Source: Casuarina equisetifolia
Taxonomy: Eukaryota > Streptophyta > Magnoliopsida > Fagales > Casuarinaceae
Direction of reading: 5' to 3'
Assembly: GCA_028551475.1 (NCBI GenBank)
Contig: CM052355.1
Coordinates: forward strand, 1,674,001 to 1,738,000
DNA length: 64,000 nt
Part shown: positions 1 through 12,099 of the stretch, piece after piece
How positions within the stretch are numbered: the first letter of the stretch is position 1
Layout: each line of letters begins with the position of its first letter
Made by a program: the position numbers and the translations under genes
Notes under the pieces: generated by a model
What the model was told of the DNA's origin: nothing
Database searches by the model: none
What the model saw: the letters and a program-made list of their open reading frames with translations, nothing else

Positions 1-189
1 ACTAATTTTTATCCATGTGACCTTAACTTTTCACAAAAAGAAAAAGAAAAAGTAATAGGTTAAGAATGATGTAGAAAGTATCTTATATTATTTCAATTTT
101 GGTTAAAATTATCTTTTAAAATAATTTGTGCACCCTTATTACAAACTAGTTGTAAGCAGGACATTAATTTTCTTATAGTTTTTCTCTAA

Positions 190-1460
190 TATTTTCAGTT
201 CAAACCCTTGGGAGTAGGATATGAAAACTGTTTGTTGAAAAGAAAAAGATCAATATTTAATTATCTTGGCATCACTTGACTAGAGTGAAATTATCTGCCC
301 TTCAGCAAGCTGACAACTAACAAACTCCTCGGCCTGCATCCAGGTGTCAATAATACAAACACATTCTCGCGAGGTAAAAGAAACAATTTAAAAATCAATC
401 GCTACCAAGTCAAAAAAACGTAAAAGAATATAACGTGGGGTTTGTACACAAGGATGTTTTAACCTTTCTGATTAGAAACGAAATCATTATGCGAGCCCAC
501 AATGTGACAAAATAAGTGACATGTACTACCAAAAAACCTAACTCTCTCTATACTGTTGTAGCTTCTAGGTTCCAGCTTTGGTCATTAATTTGGACCCTTC
601 CCTCCAAGTTGATACGATGCTTACTGGTAAAGAAGAATATATACCAGCTTTGGTCATCTACACCAATAAAGCTTTTAGTGTTTATGCATGGAAACCTAAA
701 AACGTGTTAAAGGTGGTAACTATTCTCGTCTTAGGCCCCAGAACATGACCCAGTCTATGTCTTCAAGTGTTCAAAAGATTGCCCTTTGTTCTCTAGTGTT
801 CTATTCTTGTGCCTTCCCATGACCGTGACTTATTGCTTTATTGAAAGATGAGCTTTTGATCAAATTAAGGCCAGCAGGTTGATGGAAGATATTTTTAATG
901 ATGCCCAAACATGGCAAATTATGCTTTATCCAATTTGTGCATAACTAACGCTCTAACACTTGATTTGTCGGTTAAATCCACTTAGAAGAGAATTTTTTCA
1001 TCTTGTGCAAATGAATCTTATGTAAATTCAATCTAAAGATGATATAGGAGTCTGTAATTATAACATACACAATGCATAAACCCATACCTAAAGAGCGTCA
1101 TATGTATCACATGCATCATTTCTTAGACCCACCAAAGTGCGGATGTTAATCTTGAGGAAATGTACTCATTTTTCCTTTAACTTTTGGTATTATACTTTTT
1201 TCTGTCATTTCGCCATCTTTTCTGCCGATTTGAATAGAGTTCCATTCTGAGCAAGTGGAAAGAAAATTTTAATTCACTGTTACAAAGCTGGTGATTACAG
1301 GGAAGACAGTGCCAGAGATGGGCCCCAAAGGGGCCGAGTTTTACGATGTTATGACTGGGCCAAAACCCATGGCTTGTCCTTACGGTCCAAAGATTTCCAT
1401 TAGATGATGAGCGAAAAAAGATGTGTATAGATCTCACGCAAGCCCGCCGTTAACAGGCAC
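190..1460. repeat. Segmental duplication block A, unit 1
   Basis: Aligns by eye with 21120-22250. Shared anchors include CCAGCTTTGGTCATT, CGATACGATGCTTACTG and AACGTGTTAAAGGTGGTAAC. No conserved reading frame was found. A possible TATA sequence precedes the anchors in the unit 2 copy, so it could be promoter-like DNA of a lost gene. Bases 1-190 are AT-rich with nothing recognised. Confidence 0.75.
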
Positions 1461-4335
1461 ACCTACCCGAGCTTTTGTAACCACCTACAAAAGATAAATA
1501 GGCTTGTACCCGAAAAGAATTCGCGAAAGAGCGAAAAGCATGACAGACAATGAGAAAGAGGTCATCTTCTCAAGAATCAAAGCCAGCTTCCTCTAAGATG
1601 TACCATAAAGTTATGAGTGTGTTTTACATTGACAAAAGAGTGCACGACCGACACTTTGGAACTGTGTATATATACAATTCTGCTGTCTGGTTACTGTTCA
1701 GAGAATATGTTTTCTTTATACAGTTGCATGGCCCTACGTCTTTCTTTATGAATGGCAGAAACACGAAATCCAACTCGAATCCAGAAAATTATTATTTATT
1801 GGCTCCTGAAGTAATGAAGTTTTGTTTGAGAATGACACTGTATCGGCGATTGCAAAAAAGACTAATGAACTGCCAAAGAGGTCACATAATGTAGGTGGGT
1901 CAACAGCAAGAAGCATTTATTGCTTACATATCCGAGCATCCGGAGTCTCGTTATTGAACCTAGAGAACCTCCAAGGTCAGAGGGATCATGTCTTCTGGAA
2001 TAGGAACAATTGCACTTTCTTTCTTTCTTTTTCTTTTTTTTAACCAGGAATCTTGGTAGCATCTGTTGATCTGTCCTAATCCTGTGCAGCGAGAGAGAAA
2101 ACTTATGTTGAACGGAGTCCAGCCTTACACAAACTTTGTGTAGACGTTTCTCTTAGTGCTCATAAGATGTTTGTTCAGTGCGTTGGAGGAGAGAAAGGAA
2201 GAAGGAAAATCCCTTGGGGTTTTCATCGCCGGTTAATTTTGTGTAAGAATCATTTTGCAGGCGGATTAATAGTAGATGTAAATCAACCGACCCAGGTTGT
2301 GTTTGATATTTGCATGATTGGAGTTAAGAGGTCTGAAGGGTGGGAAGTATGACGAGATTCGTATTGCTATATACATGAAGATACAGCTTATAGTCAAAGC
2401 TCCTTGGTGCAACTTTTATGGCCCTGATTGAAATGATGATCAATCAAGCAGTAGTTTAGTCTCGTGCCCATTTGATGCTCCTTTCAGAATTATTTCTTCA
2501 AAAGAAGGTTGAGAATTTGACGAGTGACACACTCCCTACCTACACACATTTTGAATATGGCGTAGGGATGTCTCCACTTTCGAATAAATCTCTATGCTTT
2601 CTTGTTGCCTGGAAGTTAGTGAAAAGATTTATTTTCAGAACGCCAAAATGAAATGGATGGTAATTGAAATCCAGTGAAAAGCAGTGGCCTTCCCCTTCCT
2701 AACTTTTTGTCCCATCAAATATCCTTAAGATTTGATTCTTGGCCTCGTTTTTCAAAAAGGAAGGCCAACCCTTCAATTCATCTACAAATTGGCTTTCTTG
2801 TTCGGGCTCTCTTTCGATCCAGATGTGACACATCGCTTGTTTGGCCTGACCCCACCCGAATGACCGTGATTGATTCACTAAAACTTAAGATGTGGTCCGT
2901 TTTTATTTGTACCAATCATGGTGGAAAAATCATGACTGATAGACAGCAGCGAAGGCTCCGGAGGTCCTTCCCAACAAATATGTAATGTCTGGAGAGCATG
3001 ATGGCAGCCTCAGTGACTGCCCAATCCAGATGTCATTTTGGATTTGTCGGCTGATCCCGAAAGGCACGAAGTATAAGTTTCTCATTCTTTTATTTTATTT
3101 TTTAAAAAAAATTGGGTCCTGTGCTCATCATACTTCCATAATAGTGTGAACCTATGGTTGACTACCATATCCCCTGTGATCCACCAAAAGAAAAAGATTG
3201 AGAAAGCAAACGAAAAAAGTAGTTCATCAATCAGTCGATAGCCTACGCATTGATTCCAATTTAAAGTTCCCTATTGTAACCTAGATGAGTTAAGGTGATG
3301 TTTCTTTATCGTTTATCAATCTATACCTTCGAAAATCTCATTGTTTCTTATTTTTCTCGAACAGGTGAACCCAAATCTAGTAGTGTAACTATGAATACTG
3401 GTGATCGTTTTTACAAGCATTCTCTACACATATTTACAGCTATAAAGATGCAAGTTTAGCTACAATCCCGAAAATAAAGAACTGATTAGGAATCCAGACG
3501 TGATTTTCCATTAGAATATGGTAGCACCTCATGTCAGTAGGCCAACCAGATAGTACTTTTTATCAAGAGAATATTAGCCAATCCTTATTACAGTCTGTAT
3601 ACCAATAGAGTGGGAATTAGAGACCTTTTAGCAAGTATGATCTCATCAGCATAAAAAGACGAAGGCTATGAAGAGAAGATAAAGTTTTTTTACAGAAGAA
3701 AGAAATATTTTATTTGGTGGAGATACCAAAAGGCTAAAAGGTATTGAAAACTTACCAGGGATCAGCGGAAGAAAGGCGGTGAAAAGCTCACAAATGACAA
3801 CGTTGATTTGTGTAAAGAGCTACAGAAAAAGAGCTACCTTGGATCTGGAGCTTGATCTCTATGTCGTATTGGCTGACGCATATGCCAAGGATTAGGACCA
3901 AGTCTTGCTCCTCAACAGGGGAGGAATAGAGTGCAGATTGGATTAGGACCCATATAAATAGCGATTAGCATTAGCGTTGATGACTATTAAGTTTGCCTCA
4001 ATGTGCATTACATGAGAAAAGAGAAAAGGAGTTATTCTTCTTGGACCACTGAACACTAGTAGATTAGGGTTTCGTGAAGAAAACTTTGTATTTTCTCTAG
4101 CCGGCAGGATTAAATATTAGGACCATGGACACTTGTAGCATTTTAGGGTCAAGATCTCATGGTGGTACTACTCGCTAGGTTTAGTATTTTTTGATCTATT
4201 TGTTTTTGAATGCATAATATTCTTATTTTTTGTTAATTCAATGTAAATTCATGTTTGAAACATAAAGTAGAGTGTTGTAATACTTTATTCAATTTTAGTG
4301 ACTAAGTATAATTATTTTGTCTTTCTTTTCATGTT
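1460..4335. other. Gene-free stretch, unit 1
   Basis: No counterpart was seen in the other units and no recognised gene. Two open frames of about 100 codons (1550-1894 and 2674-2985, plus strand) show no known motif, no paralogue in the array and no convincing coding character. The rest is AT-rich spacer. Confidence 0.5.
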
Positions 4336-4338
4336 GAC

Positions 4339-4860
4339 TTTTTTTTTTTGGTAGAAATGTAAATTGTATTAATAAATTTTAAAATATAGATACACATAAG
4401 CATACTGCAGTATTACAAAAGTCATCATATTTATGAAAAAATAAAAATTGGAAGCCTTCAAATTTCACTCAAAATAACATTTCCTTAGAAAGATTTTATA
4501 TTTTTAAATGAAGAAGCTCTCCCACGTAGTACCTTTTTTACTTTAGCAAAGAGAATAAGGATATCAATTGTTTTCCCTTAAAAACATCTCCTATTTTGTT
4601 CAGCTCATATACAATAAATGCAAGCTAAGAAAGATAGTTTAGGAAGTTTAACAATTAAATCATTTTCTTTAACTACTTTGATCATTTACTGTAGCTCTAC
4701 ATTCCATCCTCCAATGTTACGTCAGATTCCATTTTGGGTGAGAGTACTTTTCCAAATTATCTTTGTCCATGCACATTAAAAAAAAAAAGATGACTCCTAT
4801 TTTCTATATGAGACTAAAAAAAATCACAAAATATATTTACTAAAGGAAGCCACTTGTTTG
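4339..4860 (-). mobile_element. LINE 3' end remnant
   Basis: Starts with a T-run followed by GGTAGAAATGTAAATTGTATTAATAA, the reverse complement of the 3' terminus seen on plus-strand LINE copies here (TTAATACAATTTAC then poly-A). Only the decayed 3' portion remains. Flanking sequence on both sides resembles 23880-24090, so it interrupts the unit 1 spacer. Confidence 0.7.
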
Positions 4861-4909
4861 TTAAATTTTGTATACACTTTCCTAAATAGATAGTAGCTTG
4901 GTTGCAGAT

Positions 4910-5067
4910 AAGGTATCATATCTTGAATAACCTAGGTAAGATGAATAATGATAGTTTTTGTCTAATTCAATTTCTTTTTATTTATTTTAAGGTATCATAT
5001 CTTGAATAACCTAGGTAAGATGAATAATGATAGTTTTTGTCTAATTCAATTTCTTTTTATTTATTTT
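4910..5067. repeat. Two-copy tandem repeat, 79-bp period
   Basis: A 79-bp stretch beginning AAGGTATCATATCTTGAATA occurs twice in a row (from 4910 and 4989) with no visible difference, implying a recent duplication. Its counterpart in unit 2 (around 24030) is single-copy. Confidence 0.9.
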
Positions 5068-5084
5068 TGTTATGAGAATAGGAC

Positions 5085-5165
5085 CAAAAAGAGTTAGGTG
5101 TCGAACCTAAGACCTTTTGGTTTCAAGCAACATGGGCTACCAATTGAACCACATGACTATCTAGA
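5085..5165 (-). mobile_element. Candidate tRNA-derived SINE head
   Basis: On the minus strand, TGGTTCAATTGGTAGCCC resembles a pol III A box and GGTTCGACACC a B box, at tRNA-like spacing. It does not fold into a clean tRNA, so a SINE remnant is more likely than a tRNA gene. Confidence 0.45.
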
Positions 5166-5214
5166 TACCTAACTTAGATGATAATACCATTCAACAAAGA
5201 AGGAAATGACATAT

Positions 5215-6290
5215 TAAAAAAGAAAAAAAGGAAGGGAGATTAGGATTCAAATCTCAAAATTTGGTATAAGGTCTTTTTGGAACCTATGTTTTGAAATCTA
5301 ATAAATCTCCCAAAATCTTTATTATGGAGTAAATGGATTTATTATATAAAATGCAAAAGAACTTCATATGCAATTTAGCATAGAAAGTACCAAGACATGA
5401 AATTGGAGAAACTTCCTTAAGCTAACATTCATACTTACCTTAGTTTTCCCTGATTCCACATATTGTTGCCAAGAGATTTATATGAACTTTTAGCAAGTTA
5501 ATGAAAATGTGAATTGATATGATTTAACTTAGACTTGTTGTATTAGCAAAAATAATTTTATTAAATGTCTTATTTGTAGAGATAGACTTTCTATAACAGT
5601 AAATATTGTTTGATTACTCCCTTTTGTCAACATATACTATGATTTCTATTACATCTTACGTAAAAAATAAGAATCATCTCTTTTTTGGATGTGTATAAAC
5701 GAGGATAATTTAAAAAAGTATTCTCACTTTGAATGATATTCAATATAACATTGAATGATGGAATAAAAAACTACAATAGATGATCAAAACAACTAAAGGA
5801 AAGGATTTAAGAGCTAAACTTCTTAAGGTATATTTTTTAGTTTACATTCATTGTATATGGGTTAAACAAAACAAAACACAATTTTAGAGAAAGATAAGTG
5901 ATATCCCAATTTTGCTGATAAAAGCCATAAAAGTTATATAAAAAAGAGCTTCTTTACTTAGAAACATAAAAAAAAAAAAAAAGACATGTCATTTAAGTGA
6001 GATTTAGAAGCTTTCAATCTTCATATTTTTAGCCTGCATTTATTGTTTGTGAGTTGAATGAAACTAAAGACAATTTCAGAGAAAGATAACTAATATTTCA
6101 ATTTTGTTGGCAAAAGTCAAGAAATTTGTACAAAAAAAGAACTTTTTTGTTTAGAAATATAAAAAAATTATTAGGAAAATGTCATTTTAAGTAAGATTTA
6201 AAAACTTTCAATTTCCATATTTTTGTAGTTGTAATAGTTTTTGTAACATTAAAGTATGCTTGTTTATTTTTGTATTCTAATTTTTATTAA
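5215..6290 (+). mobile_element. 5'-truncated LINE remnant with zf-RVT region
   Basis: Decayed LINE copy matching 56440-57430 and 23089-23754. It covers the end of the reverse-transcriptase ORF, the zf-RVT region and the 3' terminus. Multiple stops. The tail is internally duplicated: about 5837-6029 and 6030-6226 are diverged tandem copies. The unit spacer resumes after about 6290. Confidence 0.75.
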
Positions 6291-7740
6291 AATGATTATG
6301 CTAAGGCTATTTCCTTGCTTTTTTTACTTATCTTCCCCATCCCAAAACAAGGTATAGCATGTGCACTGGTACCCACCTCGGAAATTTGACAGGTCAAAGA
6401 AACTTTCACCAGGGGAGAACTATAACTTAATCTGAACTACAAATGCCAATCATGAAGTCCCACCTATGGTACAAGTTGCAAGAGCAAGTGGTTCGTGATA
6501 TAAAATAATCTAAATTGTTAAGTAAAAATCTCACTTCACGCTCAATGGGTTTTAATATCCTTGTCAATGAAACCTTTTCCGAATAAAAGTTGATGTAACA
6601 ATAGCATCTACAGATCTCACCATCAAGATAAGATTAGCAAGTGGAGAGAAACGATTAAAGGGAACGTCGTTTTCTATTGATCTCTTTTACACTAAATGTG
6701 AGAAATCTATTTCGATTTCAGCCGAAATGAATTAATATTAAATATCAAATTGGAATCTAAAAAGGGGTCTTAAGAACTGACTGCAAATAATTATTTGTCC
6801 TCTTTCTAAAAGGCATACGTGTTTTCAACGATAGCTTTCAACGATCAGAAGCCAAAGGGGCCGTCGATGCAGTCCCAGATATTAAAAAACAAGTATGCAC
6901 AAAGTTTTGACATGAACATACTTGTCAATAAAATTGCTAACAGTGTAATGAAATAAATCCTCCATGGAGGAATAGGCAAAAGGTCTTAGGTTGTTGGTGA
7001 GAAAAGAGACAATGATCTGTGCACTTAATATCCCCTCCACATACTATTCGGTTGACCAATAACAGTTAACAGATGAAATCAAGACATGAAGAGAAGATAA
7101 CCAAATTGGCAAGTAACGTTAGGAGAGTCACATGTGTGGCATTGTTACCTAATAAATTTCTTTGTCAAACCAATAGTAAAAGGCTTCTCGACATCACATA
7201 CTTGAAAGAATTCAAGGTGAATTAAGAAAGTCATATCTTTATATGACGTCCTACATTGCTAAAGGATATTATAAGAATCTTGGATAAATGAAGAAAAGTG
7301 TCCCATTATGTCAAGTCTTCTTTGAGTTGAATTTTAAGTTTTCTTATATGGTATTAAAGTTAATAATGAGGTTGGCTCCAAACCTCATTCAATTTGAACT
7401 TTTTTGGCATGTGGAATGATTGTTGAAGAATATAATTTGACAATGAAGAGACAGTATTGTTGGGTGGTATTTAAAAGTGGATTTGTCATTTTTGTTCATA
7501 AACTAATTTTTGGGATTGAGATTTTTTGACATGGTATTAAAGTTTAAATTCTTCCTTGCCACCTTTATAAACTCCTATTTATTATGTCTACTCACTATAA
7601 TACCATGTTATACTATGCTAAAGTTGGGACCCATGTGGTGAAGGAACAAATTATGATATGCAAATACTATTTCATATTGCTAAAGAATACAATAAAAATC
7701 TTCTCTATAAAGAAAATTTGATGAGTTATACCCTCTTACG
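6290..7740. repeat. Duplicated spacer between blocks A and B, unit 1
   Basis: Aligns with 24150-25740 and, in part, with 37050-37620 in unit 3. Shared phrases include GCTCAATGGGTYTTAAT, AGATTAGCAAGTGGAG and CAAGACATGAAGAGAAG. No gene seen. Confidence 0.65.
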
Positions 7741-8370
7741 GACTACATATATGGTCACTCATTTGTGTCGTGACCCTAACTTGACCATGAAAGTTAGGAG
7801 ATATGTGTTAGATAACCTCTAAAGCCAAGGTCGCTTCAACAACCTAGAAGCAAGATGGCAAGAGCGATTAGGAATTTAGCACAAGCCAGATGTACCTCCA
7901 GAGGTTGACCAAGCTTTCGATGTTGTCAGGCAACTGCAGGACAAAGTACATAATTCCCTGCGTATCCTGTTGTTGCTGGAATGGCCTTATCTTGTCGGAG
8001 TCCAATTTTCCTCCCACTTACAGTCCGGCAAGCAAATCCCTAGCCCGATTCTGGACAGGAAAATTGAAGACTAGCCGAAAGAGTGGGCCTGTAAATCATC
8101 ATCAAGACCAAGTATATGGCTACCCATTTCCATTTATTATTAGCGTTCCTCGTTAACGTGGCGAGGGCAACAGGATTTAGGCACCACAAGTACAGAAGTC
8201 CTCATCTCCTAAGTTGTAGCATCGCATCATTATTGGTGGACCAACTTCCAGGCCTGTATGATGTCAAAATGCAACGATACTATGATTGTCTCTGCGAGGT
8301 TAAAATTCGTGCTTATCGAAGGGGTGTCTCCTTAAGTAGATGGATTATCAAATGTTTCATCATAGTGTAA
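7740..8370. repeat. Duplication block B, unit 1
   Basis: Aligns with 25740-26410 and with a shorter remnant at about 40440-40700. Shared phrases include GTGTTGTGACCCTAACTTGACCATG-like text and GTACATRRTYCCC. Open frames exist in both copies but differ in frame and content, so a non-coding or pseudogene origin is more likely than a live gene. Confidence 0.6.
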
Positions 8371-9180
8371 CAATGTTAAAATAAAATATTTTCCTAACAA
8401 GATTTATTATTCTTGAATAGATATATTTTTTTACATATTAGTTTTTTGATTCTTGTCAACAAAATTGGTTTCTTAACAATCTTTTTTTAAAAAAAAAATA
8501 CTATTATGTTTAAACTACATGCAATATATACATGTTAAAAAATAAAATTTAAGAAATTTCACAGCCAATTTTTTTTGCTTACTTTAATCATTTATTGTAA
8601 ATTAGAATTTTAATTATTAATAATCGTAATTGGAGGATTTTACTCTTGATTTTTTTTAGATGAGCTTATAATGTTTAGGTATATCTTTAAACCTTTGTAT
8701 TTTCTTGTTTTTAGATGAATAAAATTATATATTCATTAAAAAAACTTATAATAGTGTCATTGAATATGCTATTTGTATTTCTTTACTATTAAAAAGAGAT
8801 ATTATCTAACATTAAAAGTATAATGATGGACTCTTAAGCTTATAAGTGATAAAAAATTTCACCTAATATCTTAAGTTTTTGATATAGATATTTACACTCT
8901 AATATGATATTAAAATAAAAAATAAACTTTCATTTTGTAAACTCTCATGCCCTAAAGTTAGGCTTTTTTTTCATATACAGTATTTATGTCAATATGCACA
9001 AGAGGAAAAATTTTAAATATGAGTATGTCCCTTATTAAAAGTATAAAGATGAGTTATTAAATTATAAGTAATAATATTTTTATCTAGTGCTTCAAATTTT
9101 TGAAATGATCCTCACACGCTATTATTTACTTTTAACAATTTCAATTAGTATATAATTCGTACGTTGTCCTTATACTGATA
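8370..9180. other. AT-rich spacer with a weak LINE-like tail
   Basis: Very AT-rich. Around 8440-8720 there is text like that of minus-strand LINE tails elsewhere here (CAACAAAATTGG, CATGCAATATATACATG, TTGCTTACTTTAATCATTTA). Too eroded to delimit. Nothing else recognised. Confidence 0.35.
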
Positions 9181-9682
9181 ATGGGACCATGAGCAATAAT
9201 AGTGATCACCTTGACAATTGTGCACACTAACCCATTCAGTCTTTCTTAAAACTTTTGGCGAAGAAGTTTTTAGATCAGTTTTTAAAATACTACAAAAAAA
9301 GATCAGTTAGTAAGAAATAGGGGCAAATTCCACAGCGAGATGGTTTTTTTTTTTTTTCTTTCTTTCTTTCACAAGTCATCACGACGTGATTTTGTACTTG
9401 CCAATTGAAGAAGGTTCTCCCCTCAAAAGAGGAGGAAAAAAAAAAGGTTATTGAAAAGTTTTATCCCCAGGTAAAATAGAAGGGTAAGAATTTTCTCTTG
9501 CCGGTGAGAGTACAAGAAGAAGTAGCATTTATGATTCAGAAAGGAGTGTGTTCTAAATTCGATTGGTGAATTTTGCCATCGACCTGTCATTTTGCTTTAC
9601 CTGTTTCCCCTCCGACGAGACAAATATGCAAAGCCTGGGTTTCACTTCGATTCTCTTTTGACTTCGTTAAAGCAGGACAACC

Positions 9683-9727
<45 letters not shown>

Positions 9728-10160
9728 TTTTCTCTCTCTCGGAGTATTTGCTGGTCATGCATGTTTGCGGAGCCCATTGCTCAGCATCCTTTAACCATAG
9801 TGCATGGACCAGCCGAGCCACGGGCTCGGCTCCTTCCTCAAAGAAACCGACAAATTAAATGACGAAAAGATAATTGATAATTAAGAATATGAACAACTTG
9901 ATCATATTTGAAAATGAAAAAGCAGACTGATCATCGCAGTTAGAAAAGAGCAGGGCGAAACTACCCAGAAATTGTCTAGGCTTCTATACGGCGATAAGAA
10001 AGGTTAATGGTAGACATAGTGGTTAACAGAGTAATAATTGACAATGGCACCCCATCTAAAACGCCTTAACCTTTATTCATCTAGCATATCATGCACTAGT
10101 ACCATCACAAATAACTGCCTGCAATCATAAGCCTCTGACTTCAAGAACTGCGTTATATGA
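9180..10160. repeat. Duplicated 3' flank of NAC-1 (block C)
   Basis: Aligns with 26750-27545 and 40920-41410. Anchors include GGGACCATGAGCAAT, GGTCATGCATGTTTGCGGAGCCCA and GACCAAAAGATAATTGATAA. Unit 2 has lost about 200 bp corresponding to 9945-10155; unit 3 keeps it. No coding gene. Confidence 0.7.
9683..9726. repeat. (TCTG)n microsatellite
   Basis: About eleven TCTG units on the plus strand. The aligned site in unit 2 (about 27340) has only a short TC run, so the expansion is specific to unit 1. Confidence 0.95.
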
Positions 10161-10167
10161 TTACACA

Positions 10168-10187
10168 TCTAGATATGCATATCTAGA
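10168..10187. repeat. 20-bp palindrome just after the NAC-1 stop codon
   Basis: TCTAGATATGCATATCTAGA is a perfect palindrome ending 11 nt beyond the NAC-1 stop, so it lies in the presumed 3' UTR. NAC-2 and NAC-3 have the same stretch with mismatches that break the symmetry. Confidence 0.75.
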
Positions 10188-10198
10188 AGGTTATTCTG

Positions 10199-11630
10199 TT
10201 ATGCCGGAGCATTCGGCAGGTGGCAAAGTGGCTCGGAGGATAAGAACGACGACGATGATTGACCGAAACTCCAAAGGTCGATTTCGCTGTTGAAGTCCTG
10301 GGTGGGATGGTAAGATCTGTTTGAAGATGATGAAGGTCGAAGGGTTGGAAACTGGAGATCATGCTCAGTGCAGTAAGTCATGGTGGGGTCAATAAAGCCG
10401 GCTAACTGCCCAGAAGTCTCCGTTTGGCCGTTGAGCTGAGAAGCTACGAGCCTATCAAGGGTTGTCCAGCTGGTGAGGACCACTGACGAAGAGTCCATTT
10501 GATAGGCTAAGCGTTCATTTTCTACAATGATATCTGGGTTAATGAGTTGATAAGAATTCTGGCGGCCGGTAGAGTTCGGGCTCTCTAGGCTTGGAAGTTT
10601 CTGAAAAGTTTCCTGGTAGCCAATTTTAATGCCCGTGTCTCTGATATGGAGAAAGTTCGTGCTACTTTTTACTTCATTCTCTTCGTTGCTAGTGTCTCCC
10701 ATGTATTCTAGTATTTGCTCCATGCCAGTTCCTGCATTTGATGAATCAAACATCTCCGTTCTAGCTTCTGCTGTCATGGACGAACTGGTCGGGCTGTCTA
10801 GGGTTTTCGGGTGATTTTTCTTCTTGAATGTACGGCACACCACCCACCCCTCTTCCTGAGTAGTCTCTTCCATAGCGTTGCAGATCTTTTATATAGTTAA
10901 CAATATTTGGATTAGCGTAAAGCTCGAAATTGAAATTTGGAAAAACTTCGATAATTTCATGATAGTTCATTTCTAAAAATAAAAAAAATAGAAATTTGGC
11001 TTACATTGCTGTCGGTGATGTTATCGTCCAGCCTATATTCGTGCATGATCCAATCGGATTTCAGGCCGTGGGGGGCTCGGCCTTTGTAGAAAACAAGAGT
11101 TTTCCTCATCCCGATCCGCCTAGAATTGCTATATATCACTTTATCACGGCCAGTGGCTTTCCAGAATCCGGCAGCGGTTGCACGGTTGGTTCGCGTCCCA
11201 GTGGGGTACTTCTTGTCTTTGTGGCTGAAGAAGTACCAATCATTTTGAGGGGTGGTGCCTATTTTACACTCCTCTGCAAGAAACAAAGCAAAAGCAGCAT
11301 AATCTAGAGGCGAATCACTAAGAAGAACTAGATTGAACTAATTAGCTCCGTTAACATATATGAAGAATAAGTCCCTAGCATAATGCAATCTGTAACTCCA
11401 AACAACAGATCAACGCAAACAGAGGGAAATCGATCAGTGAAGCTACCTTGTATATCCCATGGCTCCAGCTTATTGAGATCAACATCAGGAATTACATCTA
11501 GGTCAATCTTTTCATAAGAGACCTTCTTTCTTAGATAGTACAGTAAAAGCTCCTCTTCCGTTGGATGAAACCGGAAGCCAGGAGGAACTTTGGATTGTCC
11601 ATTTACTGATATACTCATATTTTCTGGCAT
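10199..11630 (-). CDS. NST1-like: NAC transcription factor, NST/SND1 clade (NAC-1)
   Basis: Three exons: 11630-11447, 11273-11005 and 10885-10199 (stop included), giving 379 residues. All introns are GT-AG (173 and 119 nt). The start MPENMSIS is shared by all three copies and matches the usual N-terminus of NST proteins; the open frame extends six codons upstream but that part is not conserved. Seen: subdomain A ([21 protein letters not shown], about residues 16-36), B ([19 protein letters not shown], 42-60), C ([14 protein letters not shown] to [10 protein letters not shown], 72-108), D ([18 protein letters not shown] to WIMHEYRL, 114-143) and E ([14 protein letters not shown], 162-175). The C-terminal half carries [12 protein letters not shown] and ends EIDLWSF...PLCHLPN, as in NST1. 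Family knowledge: NST proteins bind DNA in the nucleus and switch on secondary-wall genes. Length fits Arabidopsis NST1 and SND1 (about 360 residues). Relative to NAC-2 and NAC-3 it lacks four residues (VTNS) before AYQMDSSS. The exon 3 acceptor is inferred from codon alignment with its paralogues. Confidence 0.95.
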
Positions 11631-11780
11631 TCTGATAAAAAGGTGCAAAAGACAGGCAGAAAGACAGAGATCGAAGAGAGGTACAAGAATGCAAACAAAC
11701 GAGGATAGCCACCGCTATGAGAGAGACAGGATATAGAAGAAAGATTAACAAGTTTCTCTCCCCATCTGAGTAGTTAGAGG

Positions 11781-11793
11781 TCTATATATATTT
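11781..11793 (-). promoter_or_regulatory. TATA box of NAC-1
   Basis: The minus strand reads AAATATATATAGA about 150 nt upstream of the NAC-1 ATG. The same motif sits at the same place in both other copies. The intervening leader is rich in CTCTC runs, as is common in plant 5' UTRs. Confidence 0.7.
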
Positions 11794-11902
11794 GTTTAGG
11801 ACATAAAGGGCGAACTATACATGGTATTTAGAGATTTGCTATGTGAGACACATGGTCGTATTTTTTTATGTGGGGTTTGTTTACTGTGCTACGAGAACAG
11901 CC

Positions 11903-11909
11903 ACCTACC
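11903..11909 (+). promoter_or_regulatory. AC-I element upstream of NAC-1
   Basis: ACCTACC on the plus strand (opposite the gene), about 275 nt upstream of the ATG, inside a stretch conserved in all three promoters. ACCTACC is the AC-I element and fits the SMRE consensus bound by MYB46/MYB83-type secondary-wall regulators. Binding here is inferred. Confidence 0.5.
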
Positions 11910-12099
11910 TGCAAAAATGGAGAAAGAGTACTATTTTGGCAGCTTGTTTGGGGTCCATCTACCTTGTCAGGACAGTGGTTAAAGTAGAATGATTTGAATA
12001 TTTTTCTCATGTTATCTCTCATCTGCATTTCCCTTATCACATTTAATTCTCAGCTCCACAATTTTTCAGTCAAATCAATCATAAAGATAAATTGGAGAG

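Noticed and set aside
2674-2985. 103-codon open frame on the plus strand
   Set aside because: No paralogue in the array, no recognisable motif, no supporting splice or promoter signals; compatible with chance.
5085-5165. A functional tRNA gene
   Set aside because: Boxes resemble pol III promoters but the arms do not pair into a cloverleaf.
9573-9858. Cysteine/valine/leucine repeat proteins
   Set aside because: They are translations of the (TCTG)n microsatellite in different frames.
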